64,000 nt of DNA from Paraburkholderia phenoliruptrix. GTDB taxonomy: Bacteria; Pseudomonadota; Gammaproteobacteria; Burkholderiales; Burkholderiaceae. Position numbers and translations under genes: made by a program. Positions 33,878 to 46,100 of this stretch are shown here, piece by piece (position 1 is the first letter of the stretch; each line of letters starts with the position of its first letter). The notes under the pieces are model-generated. The model searched no databases. It saw nothing but the letters and a program-made list of their open reading frames with translations, and was not told the origin of the DNA. Where the stretch lies: the NCBI RefSeq assembly GCF_019511605.1, contig NZ_JAEUAV010000021.1, forward strand, positions 54,078-118,077. The letters are read 5' to 3'.

Positions 33878-34645
33878 ATGAAACTCCCGCTGATGATCCT
33901 GAGCGCTGCGCTGACATTCAGCAGCGGCGCGTTTGCCGCTGAGTCCGACACGTTGCGCCTCGGCATCGACCCGAGCTATCCGCCCATGGACTCGAAGGCG
34001 CCCGACGGCAGCCTTAAAGGCTTCGACGTCGACCTCGGCAATGAAATCTGCCGCCGCATTCGCGCGCGTTGCCAATGGGTCGAGCTCGAATTTTCGGGGA
34101 TGATCCCCGCGCTTCAGGCACGCAAGATCGACGCGATTCTTTCCTCGATGGCAATTACGCAAAAGCGCGAGCAGCAGATTCTTTTCACGTCGAAACTCTT
34201 CCAGTTCAAATCGCGGCTGATCGCGCGACAAGGCTCGCCGCTCGCTGCAGGGCTCCAGGCGCTGTCGGGCAAACAGATCGGCGTGCAATCGGGCACCCAG
34301 TTCGAAGGCTATGCGCTGAAGAACTGGGCGCCGCTCGGCGCGCACGTCGTCGCGTACAAGAGCCAGGATGAGGTGTTCGCCGACTTGCAGAATGGACGCC
34401 TTGACGGCGCGCTGCTCGGCTCCGTGGAAGCGGATTTCGGCTTTCTGCGCACGCCGGCCGGTAAGGGTTTTGCGTTTGTCGGCGAGCCGCTTTCGATGGG
34501 CGACCGCGGCACGGGCATAGGCTTGCGCAAGGACGAGACGGCGGTGCAGGCGTCGATGAACGCCGCGATTGCCGCGATGCTGAAAGACGGCACATACGCG
34601 CAGATCGCAAAGAAGTACTTCGACTTCGACCCATACGGCAATTGA
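33878..34645 (+). CDS. Periplasmic amino-acid-binding protein (SBP_bac_3)
   Basis: The product is 255 residues with signal peptide KLPLMILSAALTFSSGAFAA. The mature part follows the family 3 pattern of Lys/Arg/ornithine- or glutamine-binding proteins: LRLGIDPSYPPMDSKAPDGS, LKGFDVDLGNEICRRI, FSGMIPALQARKIDAILSSM and YDEVFADLQNGRLDGALL-like QDEVFADLQNGRLDGALLGS. No permease or ATPase genes are adjacent, so it must share a transporter encoded elsewhere or have another job. The next gene, 40 bp downstream, is a desuccinylase-like hydrolase, suggesting that an acylated or arginine-related compound is involved. Confidence 0.93.
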   Translation: MKLPLMILSAALTFSSGAFAAESDTLRLGIDPSYPPMDSKAPDGSLKGFDVDLGNEICRRIRARCQWVELEFSGMIPALQARKIDAILSSMAITQKREQQILFTSKLFQFKSRLIARQGSPLAAGLQALSGKQIGVQSGTQFEGYALKNWAPLGAHVVAYKSQDEVFADLQNGRLDGALLGSVEADFGFLRTPAGKGFAFVGEPLSMGDRGTGIGLRKDETAVQASMNAAIAAMLKDGTYAQIAKKYFDFDPYGN

Positions 34646-34685
34646 TGCCCGCGCTTGGGGCTCACCAACCACACGCTCTTCTGTC

Positions 34686-35801
34686 ATGAACAGGCAATCG
34701 CATCCGCTTCTTTCGCCGGCTATCGGCACACATCGCGAACTCGTGTCATTTCACTTCGGCCCGGCCCGCAGCAGAGAAAAGATCTATATCCAGGCCTCGC
34801 TGCACGCCGACGAAACGCCTGCCATGCTGACCACGCTCCTGCTCAAGCGCCGTTTGCTCGAACTCGAAAGGCAAGGCGCGCTGAATGCAGAGGTGGTGCT
34901 CGTTCCCGTCGCCAACCCTGTCGGACTCGCGCAATACGTGCTCGGACAGTTTGTCGGGCGCTTCGATCTGGCAAGCGGCAAGAACTTCAACCGCCATTTC
35001 TTCCAGTTTCCGAAACTGGTCGCGCAGGCTCGCGAAGCGTTAGGTCCGAACCCGGCGGAAAACGTGCGGATCATTCGCCGGCTGATTGCGGAGGAACTTG
35101 CCGCGCACAAGCCGTTGAGCGAATTCGAGTCGTTGCAGTTGTCGCTGCTCAAGCTTTCGTTCGACGCCGACGTGGTGATCGACCTGCATTGTTCGCTCGA
35201 AGCCGCGATGCATCTCTATACGAGCGAGGCGGCGTGGCCGCAGTTCGAACCGTTGGCGCGTTATCTCGGCGCACAGGCGTCGCTGCTCGCAACGAATTCC
35301 GGCGGCGAGGCGTTCGACGAAACACACAGCCTGCTCTGGTGGCGGTTGCAGCAGGATATACCGGCCGACAAGCCGGTGCCGAACGGCGCCATTGCGGTGA
35401 CGGTGGAATGCCGCGGCCAGCGCGACGTTTCATACGAAGCAGCGCAGCAGGACGCCGACGCGATCCTCGATTACCTTGCGTGGCGCAAGGCCGTGGCACT
35501 GGAAGCGAAGCCGTTGCCGCCGTTACCGACGGCCGCCACGCCGCTTGCCGGCAGCGAACAGTTTTACGCGCCCGTGAGCGGCATTCTCGTGCATCGCGCG
35601 ACGATTGGCGACAAGATCAGCGTCGGGCAGCCGCTGTTCGATATCGTCGATCCGTTGACGGACGAAACCACCACGCTGACCAGCAACACAGAAGGCGTGT
35701 TCTACATGCGCCGCGCTATCCGCTTCGTCACGGCAGGTGCGCCGCTCGGCCGTGTGACTGGCGCACGGCCTTTCAGGACAGGAGTGTTGCTGGGCGCGTA
35801 A
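34686..35801 (+). CDS. Succinylglutamate desuccinylase/aspartoacylase-family hydrolase
   Basis: The product is 371 residues. The M14-like zinc fold is visible: YIQASLHADETPAMLTTLLL (His and Glu ligands in HxxE), VVLVPVANPVGLAQYVLGQF, KNFNRHFFQFPKL, and VIDLHCSLEAAMHLYT supplying the second His. The C-terminal segment (about 285-371: YAPVSGILVHRATIGDKISV, FDIVDPLTDETTTLTSNTEG) is the beta-rich domain usual in this group. It should deacylate an N-acyl amino acid or similar amide. It is in one unit with the binding protein. Confidence 0.9.
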   Translation: MNRQSHPLLSPAIGTHRELVSFHFGPARSREKIYIQASLHADETPAMLTTLLLKRRLLELERQGALNAEVVLVPVANPVGLAQYVLGQFVGRFDLASGKNFNRHFFQFPKLVAQAREALGPNPAENVRIIRRLIAEELAAHKPLSEFESLQLSLLKLSFDADVVIDLHCSLEAAMHLYTSEAAWPQFEPLARYLGAQASLLATNSGGEAFDETHSLLWWRLQQDIPADKPVPNGAIAVTVECRGQRDVSYEAAQQDADAILDYLAWRKAVALEAKPLPPLPTAATPLAGSEQFYAPVSGILVHRATIGDKISVGQPLFDIVDPLTDETTTLTSNTEGVFYMRRAIRFVTAGAPLGRVTGARPFRTGVLLGA

Positions 35802-35906
35802 CGTCGCGCTCATCAAGTCGCACAGCATGAAAATGTTGCGCACGACCGAAGTTCCAGCCAGACGCGCCGATACCGCGCGTCTGACCGAAGCCTCACATTT
35901 CCTGCC

Positions 35907-38069
35907 TCAGTTCGCCACCAGCACCGGCGCAATAGCAGCCGGATCGCTGATGCTCGGTCTGCCATTCTCCACATGGCCCGCCATGCGGCGCGAGAAGCTG
36001 TCGTCGTCGTTGCTCGTCACGGTCAAGTCGTACCAGTGGTGGCTCGACGCGAGCACCCATGCTTCCTCGATATGCGCGCCGGCCGGCACGATCACCGGAC
36101 GCGCGCGGGCACCATACGCGTTGTCGGTCACCGTCAGGCGCGCGAGACTTCCGCCCTTGTTGCTGAACTTGAGGAACACGTTGCCATTGGCGACGTCGTA
36201 TTGGACCTTCACTTCAGGCTGCGCTGGCTTATCCTGGCGGTGCCCGCCCACGGTTTGCGCGAGCTGCGTTGCAGCTTGCGCCGCGGCTTGCGTGTTACCC
36301 GCGAATTTGCGCACGAAGCCATTCGGGCCGAATACTTCGAATGCGTAGACACCGTTGGTCAGCGTCAGATCGAATGACTCTTCAAGCGACTTGCCGGCTT
36401 CCACGGTGTAACGCCACGGGCCATCCGTGCGGTTTGCCGAGTACACATAGAAGTGCGCGCCCTGTGTGCCGGTATTGCCGAACGAGATCTCGAAGGTGTT
36501 CTGCTTCGGGTTTGCGTGGCCGTTCACATGCAGTTCGTACGGCAAGGCGCGTGCGAAACGGATACCGCTTTCCTGCGGATCGATCGTGCCCGGCGTCGCG
36601 GGAACGGTGGGCTTGGGCTGCGTGGCGCACTGGTTGTCGGCAATGCTCTTGTAGTTGCTCGTGTCCGGCAGGGGCGGGATTCGCGAATCGGGCGTGCGGA
36701 AGTCGAACGCCGTGGTCAGATCGCCGCACACGGCGCGGCGCCATGCGGTGATGTTCGGCTCCACCACGCCAAAGCGCGCTTCGATGAAGCGGATCACCGA
36801 CGTATGATCGAACACCTGCGAGCATACGAAGCCGCCCTTGCTCCACGGCGAGACGATGGTCATCGGCACGCGTGGGCCGAGGCCGTATGGCAGACCGTCG
36901 GCCGTATATTTGCCGCCGCGCCCCGGGTTCACCACGTTGTGTATTTCGCCTTCCGTGCTGACCGTGGACTTGCCTTGCGCGGCCGTGGTGGCGGGCTGCG
37001 GCGGCACGATGTGGTCGAAGAAGCCGTCGTTCTCGTCGTACATGATGAAGAGCACGGTCTTGCTCCACACCTCCGGGTTGGAGGTCAACGCGTCGAGAAT
37101 CTGCGACGTGTATTCGGCACCGTAAGCGGGCGTGTATTGCGGATGCTCCGAGTATGCGGCGGGCGGGCACAGCCACGACACTTGCGGCAAGCGGTTCGCG
37201 AGTACGTCGGCCTTGAGGTCGTCGATAGTGCGCACCGTTTGCGCGCGTTCATACAACGGCGAGCCCGGCTGCGCGTTGATGAAGTTCGTGAAGTTCTGCA
37301 GGATGTTAGTGCCGTAGTTGCCGTTCAGCGGATCGGCGCCCGTCAGCCCTTGCTGGTAGATCTGCCATGAAATGCCGGCTGCTTGCAGGCGCTCGGGATA
37401 CGTCGTCCACGAAAGCAACTGGTAGTTCGGCGGGCCGTCGCCGTCCACCCAATCGTTGTTGTCGAGCAGCGGGCCGCCGAACTTGCCGGTCGGGTCCACG
37501 GTGCCGGTCATGAGGTACGAGCGGTTCGGGTGCGTCGGGCCCGGCAGCGAGCAGAAATACGCGTCGCAAACGGTGAATGCGTCGGCGAGCGCATAGTGGA
37601 ACGGAATGTCGCTGCGCAGGTGATAGCCCATCGTCATGTCGGTCTTGTTGGCCGGCCACTGGTCGTAGCGACCGCCGTCTATCGCGGCGTGCGTCTTGTA
37701 CCAGCTGTGATCGAGGTCGCCCACGCATTGCGCGCTGGTGGTCGAGGTATCCAGGTGAAACGGCAGCACCGGCTTGGTCGGGTCCGCCTTCGACGGCTGA
37801 TACCACACCGGCTTGCCGCCAGGCAGCGGAATCGGGAAGCGGTCGTTGTAGCCGCGCACGCCGCGCATATGGCCGAAGTAGTGATCGAACGAGCGGTTTT
37901 CCTGCATGAACACGACAATGTGCTCGACGTCGCGAATGGTACCGGTGCGCGAGAATGCGGGAACGGCCAACGCATTGCGAATGGACTCGGGCAGCGCGGT
38001 AAGCGCGGCGGCAGCACCCGCGGATGAAGCCACGGTCTGCAGGAAACGGCGACGGCTATTTGATGTCAT
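35907..38069 (-). CDS. plcN: Phosphocholine-specific phospholipase C, Tat-exported
   Basis: The product is 720 residues. The twin-arginine signal is SNSRRRFLQTVASSAGAAAA (RRRFLQ). The phosphoesterase domain (about 40-490) carries HIVVFMQENRSFDHYFGHMR, with the family's metal-binding Glu-Asn and Asp-His residues, and later LPGPTHPNRSYLMTGTV, MYDENDGFFDHIVPP and DHTSVIRFIEARFG. The C-terminal region (about 510-715) has two repeated beta-sandwich domains (HFYVYSANRTDGPWRYTVEA; HWYDLTVTSNDDDSFSRRMA). It splits phosphatidylcholine or sphingomyelin to diacylglycerol and phosphocholine outside the cell. Whether it is haemolytic cannot be told; the symbol is by family resemblance. Confidence 0.94.
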   Translation of the reverse strand: MTSNSRRRFLQTVASSAGAAAALTALPESIRNALAVPAFSRTGTIRDVEHIVVFMQENRSFDHYFGHMRGVRGYNDRFPIPLPGGKPVWYQPSKADPTKPVLPFHLDTSTTSAQCVGDLDHSWYKTHAAIDGGRYDQWPANKTDMTMGYHLRSDIPFHYALADAFTVCDAYFCSLPGPTHPNRSYLMTGTVDPTGKFGGPLLDNNDWVDGDGPPNYQLLSWTTYPERLQAAGISWQIYQQGLTGADPLNGNYGTNILQNFTNFINAQPGSPLYERAQTVRTIDDLKADVLANRLPQVSWLCPPAAYSEHPQYTPAYGAEYTSQILDALTSNPEVWSKTVLFIMYDENDGFFDHIVPPQPATTAAQGKSTVSTEGEIHNVVNPGRGGKYTADGLPYGLGPRVPMTIVSPWSKGGFVCSQVFDHTSVIRFIEARFGVVEPNITAWRRAVCGDLTTAFDFRTPDSRIPPLPDTSNYKSIADNQCATQPKPTVPATPGTIDPQESGIRFARALPYELHVNGHANPKQNTFEISFGNTGTQGAHFYVYSANRTDGPWRYTVEAGKSLEESFDLTLTNGVYAFEVFGPNGFVRKFAGNTQAAAQAATQLAQTVGGHRQDKPAQPEVKVQYDVANGNVFLKFSNKGGSLARLTVTDNAYGARARPVIVPAGAHIEEAWVLASSHHWYDLTVTSNDDDSFSRRMAGHVENGRPSISDPAAIAPVLVAN

Positions 38070-38126
38070 GGAATATCACCTTCTGCGGGGGGAAGAATAG
38101 CGCGCCTCGCGCGCCGGTGGAATCGG

Positions 38127-38465
38127 TCAGTTGCTGCTCGCGCTGTCGCCGGGTGCGTAACGCATGACGGGCGCCACTTGCTGGCTGTCCGCAGCCAGGC
38201 TGGCTTGCATGTTTTGCGCGATAGCGTCAGAGGCGAGAGCGGGGTTGGCGGCGAGCGCCGCGCTTGAGTCGGGCATCGCGGCGGCAGACAAAGCGGGTGA
38301 GCGTGCCGTGTCGAAGGCTGTGCGACTTTCGCCGTCATTCGAAGAGGCCGACGCTGCGGACGAAGACGCAGTGGAGGACGTAGAGTCGTCCGCACCGCAG
38401 CCGCCTAGCGTGAAGGTTGCGAGCGCAACGAACATGACGACGAGGAGACGTTTTTCTCTGCTCAT
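38127..38465 (-). CDS. Small Ser/Ala-rich lipoprotein
   Basis: The product is 112 residues from the ATG at 38463-38465. The N-terminus MSREKRLLVVMFVALATFTL with GGC ends in a lipobox, acylated Cys at about residue 23. The rest is Ser/Ala/Asp-rich (TSSTASSSAASASSNDGESR) and looks disordered. It lies 57 bp after, and reads in the same direction as, the phospholipase C gene, so it is the upstream partner of the pair and may be a chaperone-like or export helper, as small proteins beside plc genes often are. That role is inference. Confidence 0.75.
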   Translation of the reverse strand: MSREKRLLVVMFVALATFTLGGCGADDSTSSTASSSAASASSNDGESRTAFDTARSPALSAAAMPDSSAALAANPALASDAIAQNMQASLAADSQQVAPVMRYAPGDSASSN

Positions 38466-38641
38466 GTCTGCATCCTGTTTCGTGAAAGCGGATGCAGTCT
38501 CCAACCCTTTCAAGAAATAATTGTGAAACGTTTGCGAGTGGAAAAAACGACTTGCGTTTGTGAGTTGTTCGAAAGGATCTGGAAAGTGATAAGTAGGAGA
38601 ATGGACACAACAGCGCCTTCTTTCGCACCATTGCTCACGCC

Positions 38642-40627
38642 ATGACACATATCGAACGACCTTTCGACATGACGCGCCTCGAAGACGAATGGCTGGAAGC
38701 AGACGGCCTGGGTGGCTTTGCGTCGGGCACCGTGGGCACGTTGCGCACGCGCCGCTATCACGCCCTGCTGCTCGCGGCCACGCGTCCGCCGGCGGGCCGC
38801 ATGGTGCTTGTCAATGGTGTGGAGGCGTGGCTCGAAGCGGATAGCGAGCGTTATCGACTGAGCATGCAACGCTATGAGCCCGACGTGCCGTACCCGGATG
38901 TCACGGCGAACCTGCTCGAGTTCACCACCGAGCCGTGGCCCACGTGGCGCTTTCAGTTCAATGCGCAAACGCTCGTCACGGCGGAAGTATTCGTGAGCAA
39001 GGCGACATGCGAAACGGTATTGCGCTGGCGGCGGGAACCTGTGCCCGAGGTGTCGCCAGGTTCATCGCCATCTGGCGCGCTTACGTTGAAAGTCAGGCCC
39101 TTGCTGTCAGGCCGCGACTATCACGCGCTGCATCACGAGAACGCCACATTCAACTTCACCGCGCAGATCAGCAGCGACGCCTGTTGCGCGAGTTGGCAAC
39201 CGTACGGCAACGTGCCGCGCATTTATGCCGCGACCAACGGCAGCTATATGCACGCGCCCGACTGGTATCGCAACTTCAGCTACGTTCGGGAGCGTGAACG
39301 CGGCCTTGACTTCAGCGAGGACCTCGCGACGCCCGGCGTGTTCAGCTTCGATCTGGCAAATGCGGGAGCCGAAGCCGTGATGATTCTGAGCGCATCCGAT
39401 ACCACGTCCGCCAACACTGCTGCCGCAAGCCGCGCTGCAACGCTCGCGCAAACCGAACAGCAGCGCAGAACTGCATTCGGCTCGCGCCTGCAACGTTCCG
39501 CCGATGCCTATGTCGTGCAGCGCAACGAGGGCCGCACGATACTCGCGGGTTTTCCATGGTTCACGGATTGGGGCCGCGACACGTTCATTGCAATGCGCGG
39601 CTTGCTGATCGCCACTGGCCGGCTGGACGCCGCCGAAGCGATCTTGCTCGAATGGTCCGGCACCTTGTCCGAGGGCATGCTGCCGAACCGTTTTCCCGAT
39701 TACGGCGACACGCCCGAATACAACTCCGTGGATGCAGCGCTGTGGTTCATCGTTGCCGTGCACGACTACCTCGCAACGGGCCATGCGGGCGCTGCAACGA
39801 AGGCGCGCCTTCAGGCAGCCGGCTACGCCATTCTCGCAGGCTACACGCAAGGCACGCGCTATAACATCAAGGCATCCGCGGACGACGGCTTGCTTTGCGC
39901 GGGCGTCCCCGGCATGCAGCTCACGTGGATGGACGCAAAGGTCGGCGAGTGGGTCGTGACGCCGCGCATCGGCAAGCCGGTGGAAGTGCAGGCATTGTGG
40001 ATCAACGCATTGCGCATTGCAGCAACGTGGAACGCCCAATGGCAGCAACCGGCCGAGCGCGCGTTGCAGGCGTTTCAGGCGCGTTTCGTCGATCCTTCGA
40101 CGCAAGCGCTTTTCGACAACATCGACGTGGATCACGTGAGCGGCGCGGTGGACCGCTCGATTCGTCCGAACCAGATATTCGCGATCGGCGGCCTGCCGTT
40201 CTCCTTGCTCGAAGGCGCGGCGGCGCGCGCAGTGGTGGACCAGGTCGAAACGCATTTGCTGACGCCGCTCGGTTTGCGCACCCTCGCGCCCACGGACCCC
40301 GCTTATCGCGGCCGCTATAGCGGCGCGCCCTACGAACGCGACGGCGCCTATCATCAGGGAACGGTGTGGCCGTGGCTGCTCGGCCCGTTTGTCGAAGCCT
40401 GGCTGCGGGTGCGCGGCAATGCAGAAGAGGCCCGCCAGCAAGCCAGAATCCGTTTTCTAGATCCGCTTTACACGCATCTCGATCACGCCGGGCTCGACCA
40501 CATTTCCGAAATCGCGGACGGCGACGCACCGCACGCGCCCGCCGGCACGCCGTTCCAGGCGTGGTCGCTAGGCGAACTGCTGCGCGTCGAGCAATTGCTT
40601 GCACGGTTGGATCGCAACATCGCGTAA
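38642..40627 (+). CDS. Amylo-alpha-1,6-glucosidase-like glycogen-debranching protein
   Basis: The product is 661 residues. The N-terminal bacterial debranching domain (about 10-240) begins EWLEADGLGGFASGTVGTLR, TRRYHALLLAATRPPAGRM. The (alpha/alpha)6 catalytic domain (about 285-650) shows ILAGFPWFTDWGRDTFIAMR, GMLPNRFPDYGDTPEYNSVD, DDGLLCAGVPGMQLTWMDAK and GAYHQGTVWPWLLGPFVEAW, with the acidic residues of the GDE_C family. It removes alpha-1,6 branches from glycogen-like glucans. It starts the carbohydrate block; its neighbour 52 bp downstream is another glucosidase. Confidence 0.93.
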   Translation: MTHIERPFDMTRLEDEWLEADGLGGFASGTVGTLRTRRYHALLLAATRPPAGRMVLVNGVEAWLEADSERYRLSMQRYEPDVPYPDVTANLLEFTTEPWPTWRFQFNAQTLVTAEVFVSKATCETVLRWRREPVPEVSPGSSPSGALTLKVRPLLSGRDYHALHHENATFNFTAQISSDACCASWQPYGNVPRIYAATNGSYMHAPDWYRNFSYVRERERGLDFSEDLATPGVFSFDLANAGAEAVMILSASDTTSANTAAASRAATLAQTEQQRRTAFGSRLQRSADAYVVQRNEGRTILAGFPWFTDWGRDTFIAMRGLLIATGRLDAAEAILLEWSGTLSEGMLPNRFPDYGDTPEYNSVDAALWFIVAVHDYLATGHAGAATKARLQAAGYAILAGYTQGTRYNIKASADDGLLCAGVPGMQLTWMDAKVGEWVVTPRIGKPVEVQALWINALRIAATWNAQWQQPAERALQAFQARFVDPSTQALFDNIDVDHVSGAVDRSIRPNQIFAIGGLPFSLLEGAAARAVVDQVETHLLTPLGLRTLAPTDPAYRGRYSGAPYERDGAYHQGTVWPWLLGPFVEAWLRVRGNAEEARQQARIRFLDPLYTHLDHAGLDHISEIADGDAPHAPAGTPFQAWSLGELLRVEQLLARLDRNIA

Positions 40628-40678
40628 ACCGCGCTACGATGTGTGTCCCACCGCCAAGCCCGACGCAAGGAAGCTGTC

Positions 40679-43522
<2,844 letters not shown>

Positions 43523-43610
43523 CGCTGTGTGGTGGTTGAACTGTGTGGGTGCGGGCGTGGTCTTTCCAGTATTGCCACGTCCGTTTCATTGGCGCTTCCA
43601 AGTGAATCCC

Positions 43611-45230
43611 ATGTCGACTACACCGAACTCTCAAGCCGCTCATGCTTCGAACACAGACGCTAACAGCAATCTTGACGCAGCGCGCAGTTGCAAAGTGAGC
43701 GCGAGTGCTCACGGCGCGCCGGCGTCGCCCGCGGGCAAACGGCCTGCGCCGCCATGTACGCTGGTTATTTTCGGCGCGGGCGGCGACCTGACAAAACGCC
43801 TTCTCATGCCCGCGCTCTACAACCTCGCGGTGGACGGCCTGCTGGACGACGGCATGCAGATTGTCGGCGTGAATCACGGCGAGCGCGAAACCAACGCGTG
43901 GGTCGAAGACCTGCACCAGTCGCTGCAAAAATTCGCTGCCGACAAAGCCAGCACCTTCCACGCCGGTAAGCTCGACGACAACGCGTGGGAGTGGGTCGCG
44001 CAACGTCTCGAGTACATGGCCGGCGACTTTGAGACGCCGGACACGTTTGCGCGTCTTACGGACAAGCTCGCTCAGGCGCCCGGCGGCAACGTGATTTTCT
44101 ATCTGGCGGTCGGCTCACGCTTCTTCAAACCGATCGTCGGGCATCTCGGCGAGTCGGGCTTGCTGAAGGAGGGCGGTGGCTTTCGCCGCATCGTGATCGA
44201 AAAGCCGTTCGGCAACGACCTCGCATCGGCGCGCGATCTGAACGCGCACATTCTTTCGTACGCGCAGGAATCGCAGGTCTATCGCATCGATCATTTTCTC
44301 GGCAAGGACACGGTGCAGAGCATTCTCGCCGTGCGCTTCGCAAACGCACTATTCGAGCCTGTGTGGCGGCGCGAATATATCGACAGCGTGCAGATCACGG
44401 CGGCCGAAACCATTGGCGTTGAAGGGCGCGGCAAGTTCTACGAGCAGACCGGCGCGTTCCGCGACATGGTGCCGAACCACCTGTTCCAGTTGCTCGGCAT
44501 GGTCGCGATGGAGCCGCCCAACTCGTTCGACGCGGAGGCCGTGCGCGATAAGAAAGCGGAGATTTTCGACGCCATCTTGCCGCTTACAGCTGATGACGTC
44601 GTATTCGGCCAATACGAACAGGGCCCTGCAGGCGTGGCTTATCGCGATGAGCCCGATGTCGCGCCCGACAGCAGCACGGAAACGTATGCCGCTGCACGCG
44701 TATTCATCGAAAACTGGCGCTGGGCGGGGGTGCCTTTCTACTTGCGCACGGGCAAGCGGCTCGCCGCGCGGCGCACGGAAATTTCGGTGCAGCTCAAGCC
44801 TGTGCCGTTCCGGCTGTTTCGCGATACGCCGGTCGGCGCACTCACGCCCAATGTGCTGACTTTGCGCATCGATCCCGCGCATGGCACGAGCTTCGATTTC
44901 AACGTCAAAACGCCGGGCCCGGTGATGCAGGTCGGCCCGGTGCAGTCTTCATTCGACTATGGCGATTTCTTCGCCGAGCGGGCGAACGTCGGCTATGAAA
45001 CGCTGCTGTACGACTGCATGCTCGGGGACGAGACACTGTTCCAGCGCGCCGACAGCATAGAAGCGGGCTGGTGCGCGGTTGACGGAGTGCTGCACCCCAA
45101 AACCGGCGGCGCGCTTGCGGTGCACGGCTATGCAGCGGGCAGCGCAGGGCCCGCCGAAGCAGATGCGCTGCTCGCACGCGACGGGCGCGCATGGCGGCCG
45201 CTGACCACAGCCGCAGTCGAGAACAAGTGA
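43611..45230 (+). CDS. zwf: Glucose-6-phosphate 1-dehydrogenase
   Basis: The product is 539 residues from the ATG at 43611, about 40 more than usual because of an N-terminal Ser/Ala-rich lead. The NADP-binding motif is TLVIFGAGGDLTKRLLMPAL (GxxGDLxxR) at about 48-67. The substrate-site signature RIDHFLGKDTVQSILAVRFA (with the catalytic DHxLGK) is at about 230-250, and IEKPFGNDLASARDLNAHI precedes it. It makes 6-phosphogluconolactone and NADPH, feeding the pentose phosphate and Entner-Doudoroff routes. The next gene, encoding a ROK glucokinase, overlaps or lies 36 bp away depending on its start. Confidence 0.97.
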   Translation: MSTTPNSQAAHASNTDANSNLDAARSCKVSASAHGAPASPAGKRPAPPCTLVIFGAGGDLTKRLLMPALYNLAVDGLLDDGMQIVGVNHGERETNAWVEDLHQSLQKFAADKASTFHAGKLDDNAWEWVAQRLEYMAGDFETPDTFARLTDKLAQAPGGNVIFYLAVGSRFFKPIVGHLGESGLLKEGGGFRRIVIEKPFGNDLASARDLNAHILSYAQESQVYRIDHFLGKDTVQSILAVRFANALFEPVWRREYIDSVQITAAETIGVEGRGKFYEQTGAFRDMVPNHLFQLLGMVAMEPPNSFDAEAVRDKKAEIFDAILPLTADDVVFGQYEQGPAGVAYRDEPDVAPDSSTETYAAARVFIENWRWAGVPFYLRTGKRLAARRTEISVQLKPVPFRLFRDTPVGALTPNVLTLRIDPAHGTSFDFNVKTPGPVMQVGPVQSSFDYGDFFAERANVGYETLLYDCMLGDETLFQRADSIEAGWCAVDGVLHPKTGGALAVHGYAAGSAGPAEADALLARDGRAWRPLTTAAVENK

Positions 45231-45265
45231 CAGCCCTGAGCATAACCACACCAACGGGGGTAACC

Positions 45266-46066
45266 GTGGCGACATCCAAAGATAAGGCAGCAACCAGCAA
45301 CGAAAGGATTCTTGCAATCGACGTGGGCGGCACTGGCCTGAAGGCCGCCATCATCAATGCAAACGGCGAGATGCAAACCGAGCGCGTGCGGGTGGCCACG
45401 CCGCACCCTTGCACGCCGGAGCAACTGGTCGACGCGTTGGCCACGCTGGTCGAGCCGCTCATAGCGAAGGCGCCCGCGCAGTTGATGTCGATCGGCTTTC
45501 CCGGCGTGGTGCGCGACAACCGCATTCTGACGGCGCCGCACTTCGGCGTGGAAGGCTGGCGCAACTTTGCGCTTGCCGACCTGCTCGCGCAAAAACTCGG
45601 CGGCGTGCCGGTACGCATGATCAACGACGCGGAAATGCAGGGCTTCGCCGCGATAGAAGGCAAGGGCATTGAATTTGTGCTCACGCTCGGCACGGGCGCG
45701 GGAACGGCGCTCTTTCGCGACGGCGAGCTGATGCCTCACCTTGAACTCGCGCATCATCCGGTCAGCAAGAAAGGCGTGGCTTACGACGAGTACATCGGCG
45801 AAGCGGCGCGCGAGAAAGCCGGGAATAAGCGCTGGAACCGGCGTGTTCACAAGGTAATCGGCATTCTCGAATCGCTCGTGAATTACGACCGGCTGTGGAT
45901 TGGCGGCGGCAACGCGGCGCGCCTCAAATTCGAGTTGCCCGCGAACGTGACAACCGTTTCGAACGACGCGGGCATTCAAGGCGGGGCGCGGCTGTGGCAT
46001 CCGCGGTCGGTGCGCGAAACGCGGCAGTTGCCCGAAGCCAATGCACGCACGGGCAAGTTCAGGTAG
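45266..46066 (+). CDS. ppgK: ROK family glucokinase, polyphosphate glucokinase-like
   Basis: The product is 266 residues from the GTG at 45266, chosen because GGGGG lies 5 bases upstream; a GTG at 45227 overlapping the zwf stop is the alternative. The phosphate-binding motif is ILAIDVGGTGLKAAIINANG (about 14-33), followed by LMSIGFPGVVRDNRIL, NDAEMQGFAAIEGKG and VLTLGTGAGTALFRDGEL. The absence of the usual ROK zinc-binding CxCGxxGC motif and the sequence DVGGTGLKAA fit polyphosphate-dependent glucokinases. It phosphorylates glucose and supplies the enzyme encoded just upstream. Confidence 0.9.
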   Translation: MATSKDKAATSNERILAIDVGGTGLKAAIINANGEMQTERVRVATPHPCTPEQLVDALATLVEPLIAKAPAQLMSIGFPGVVRDNRILTAPHFGVEGWRNFALADLLAQKLGGVPVRMINDAEMQGFAAIEGKGIEFVLTLGTGAGTALFRDGELMPHLELAHHPVSKKGVAYDEYIGEAAREKAGNKRWNRRVHKVIGILESLVNYDRLWIGGGNAARLKFELPANVTTVSNDAGIQGGARLWHPRSVRETRQLPEANARTGKFR

Positions 46067-46100
46067 ACCTCGCGTGGCAGCGATAGCTGGAGCAAATTAC

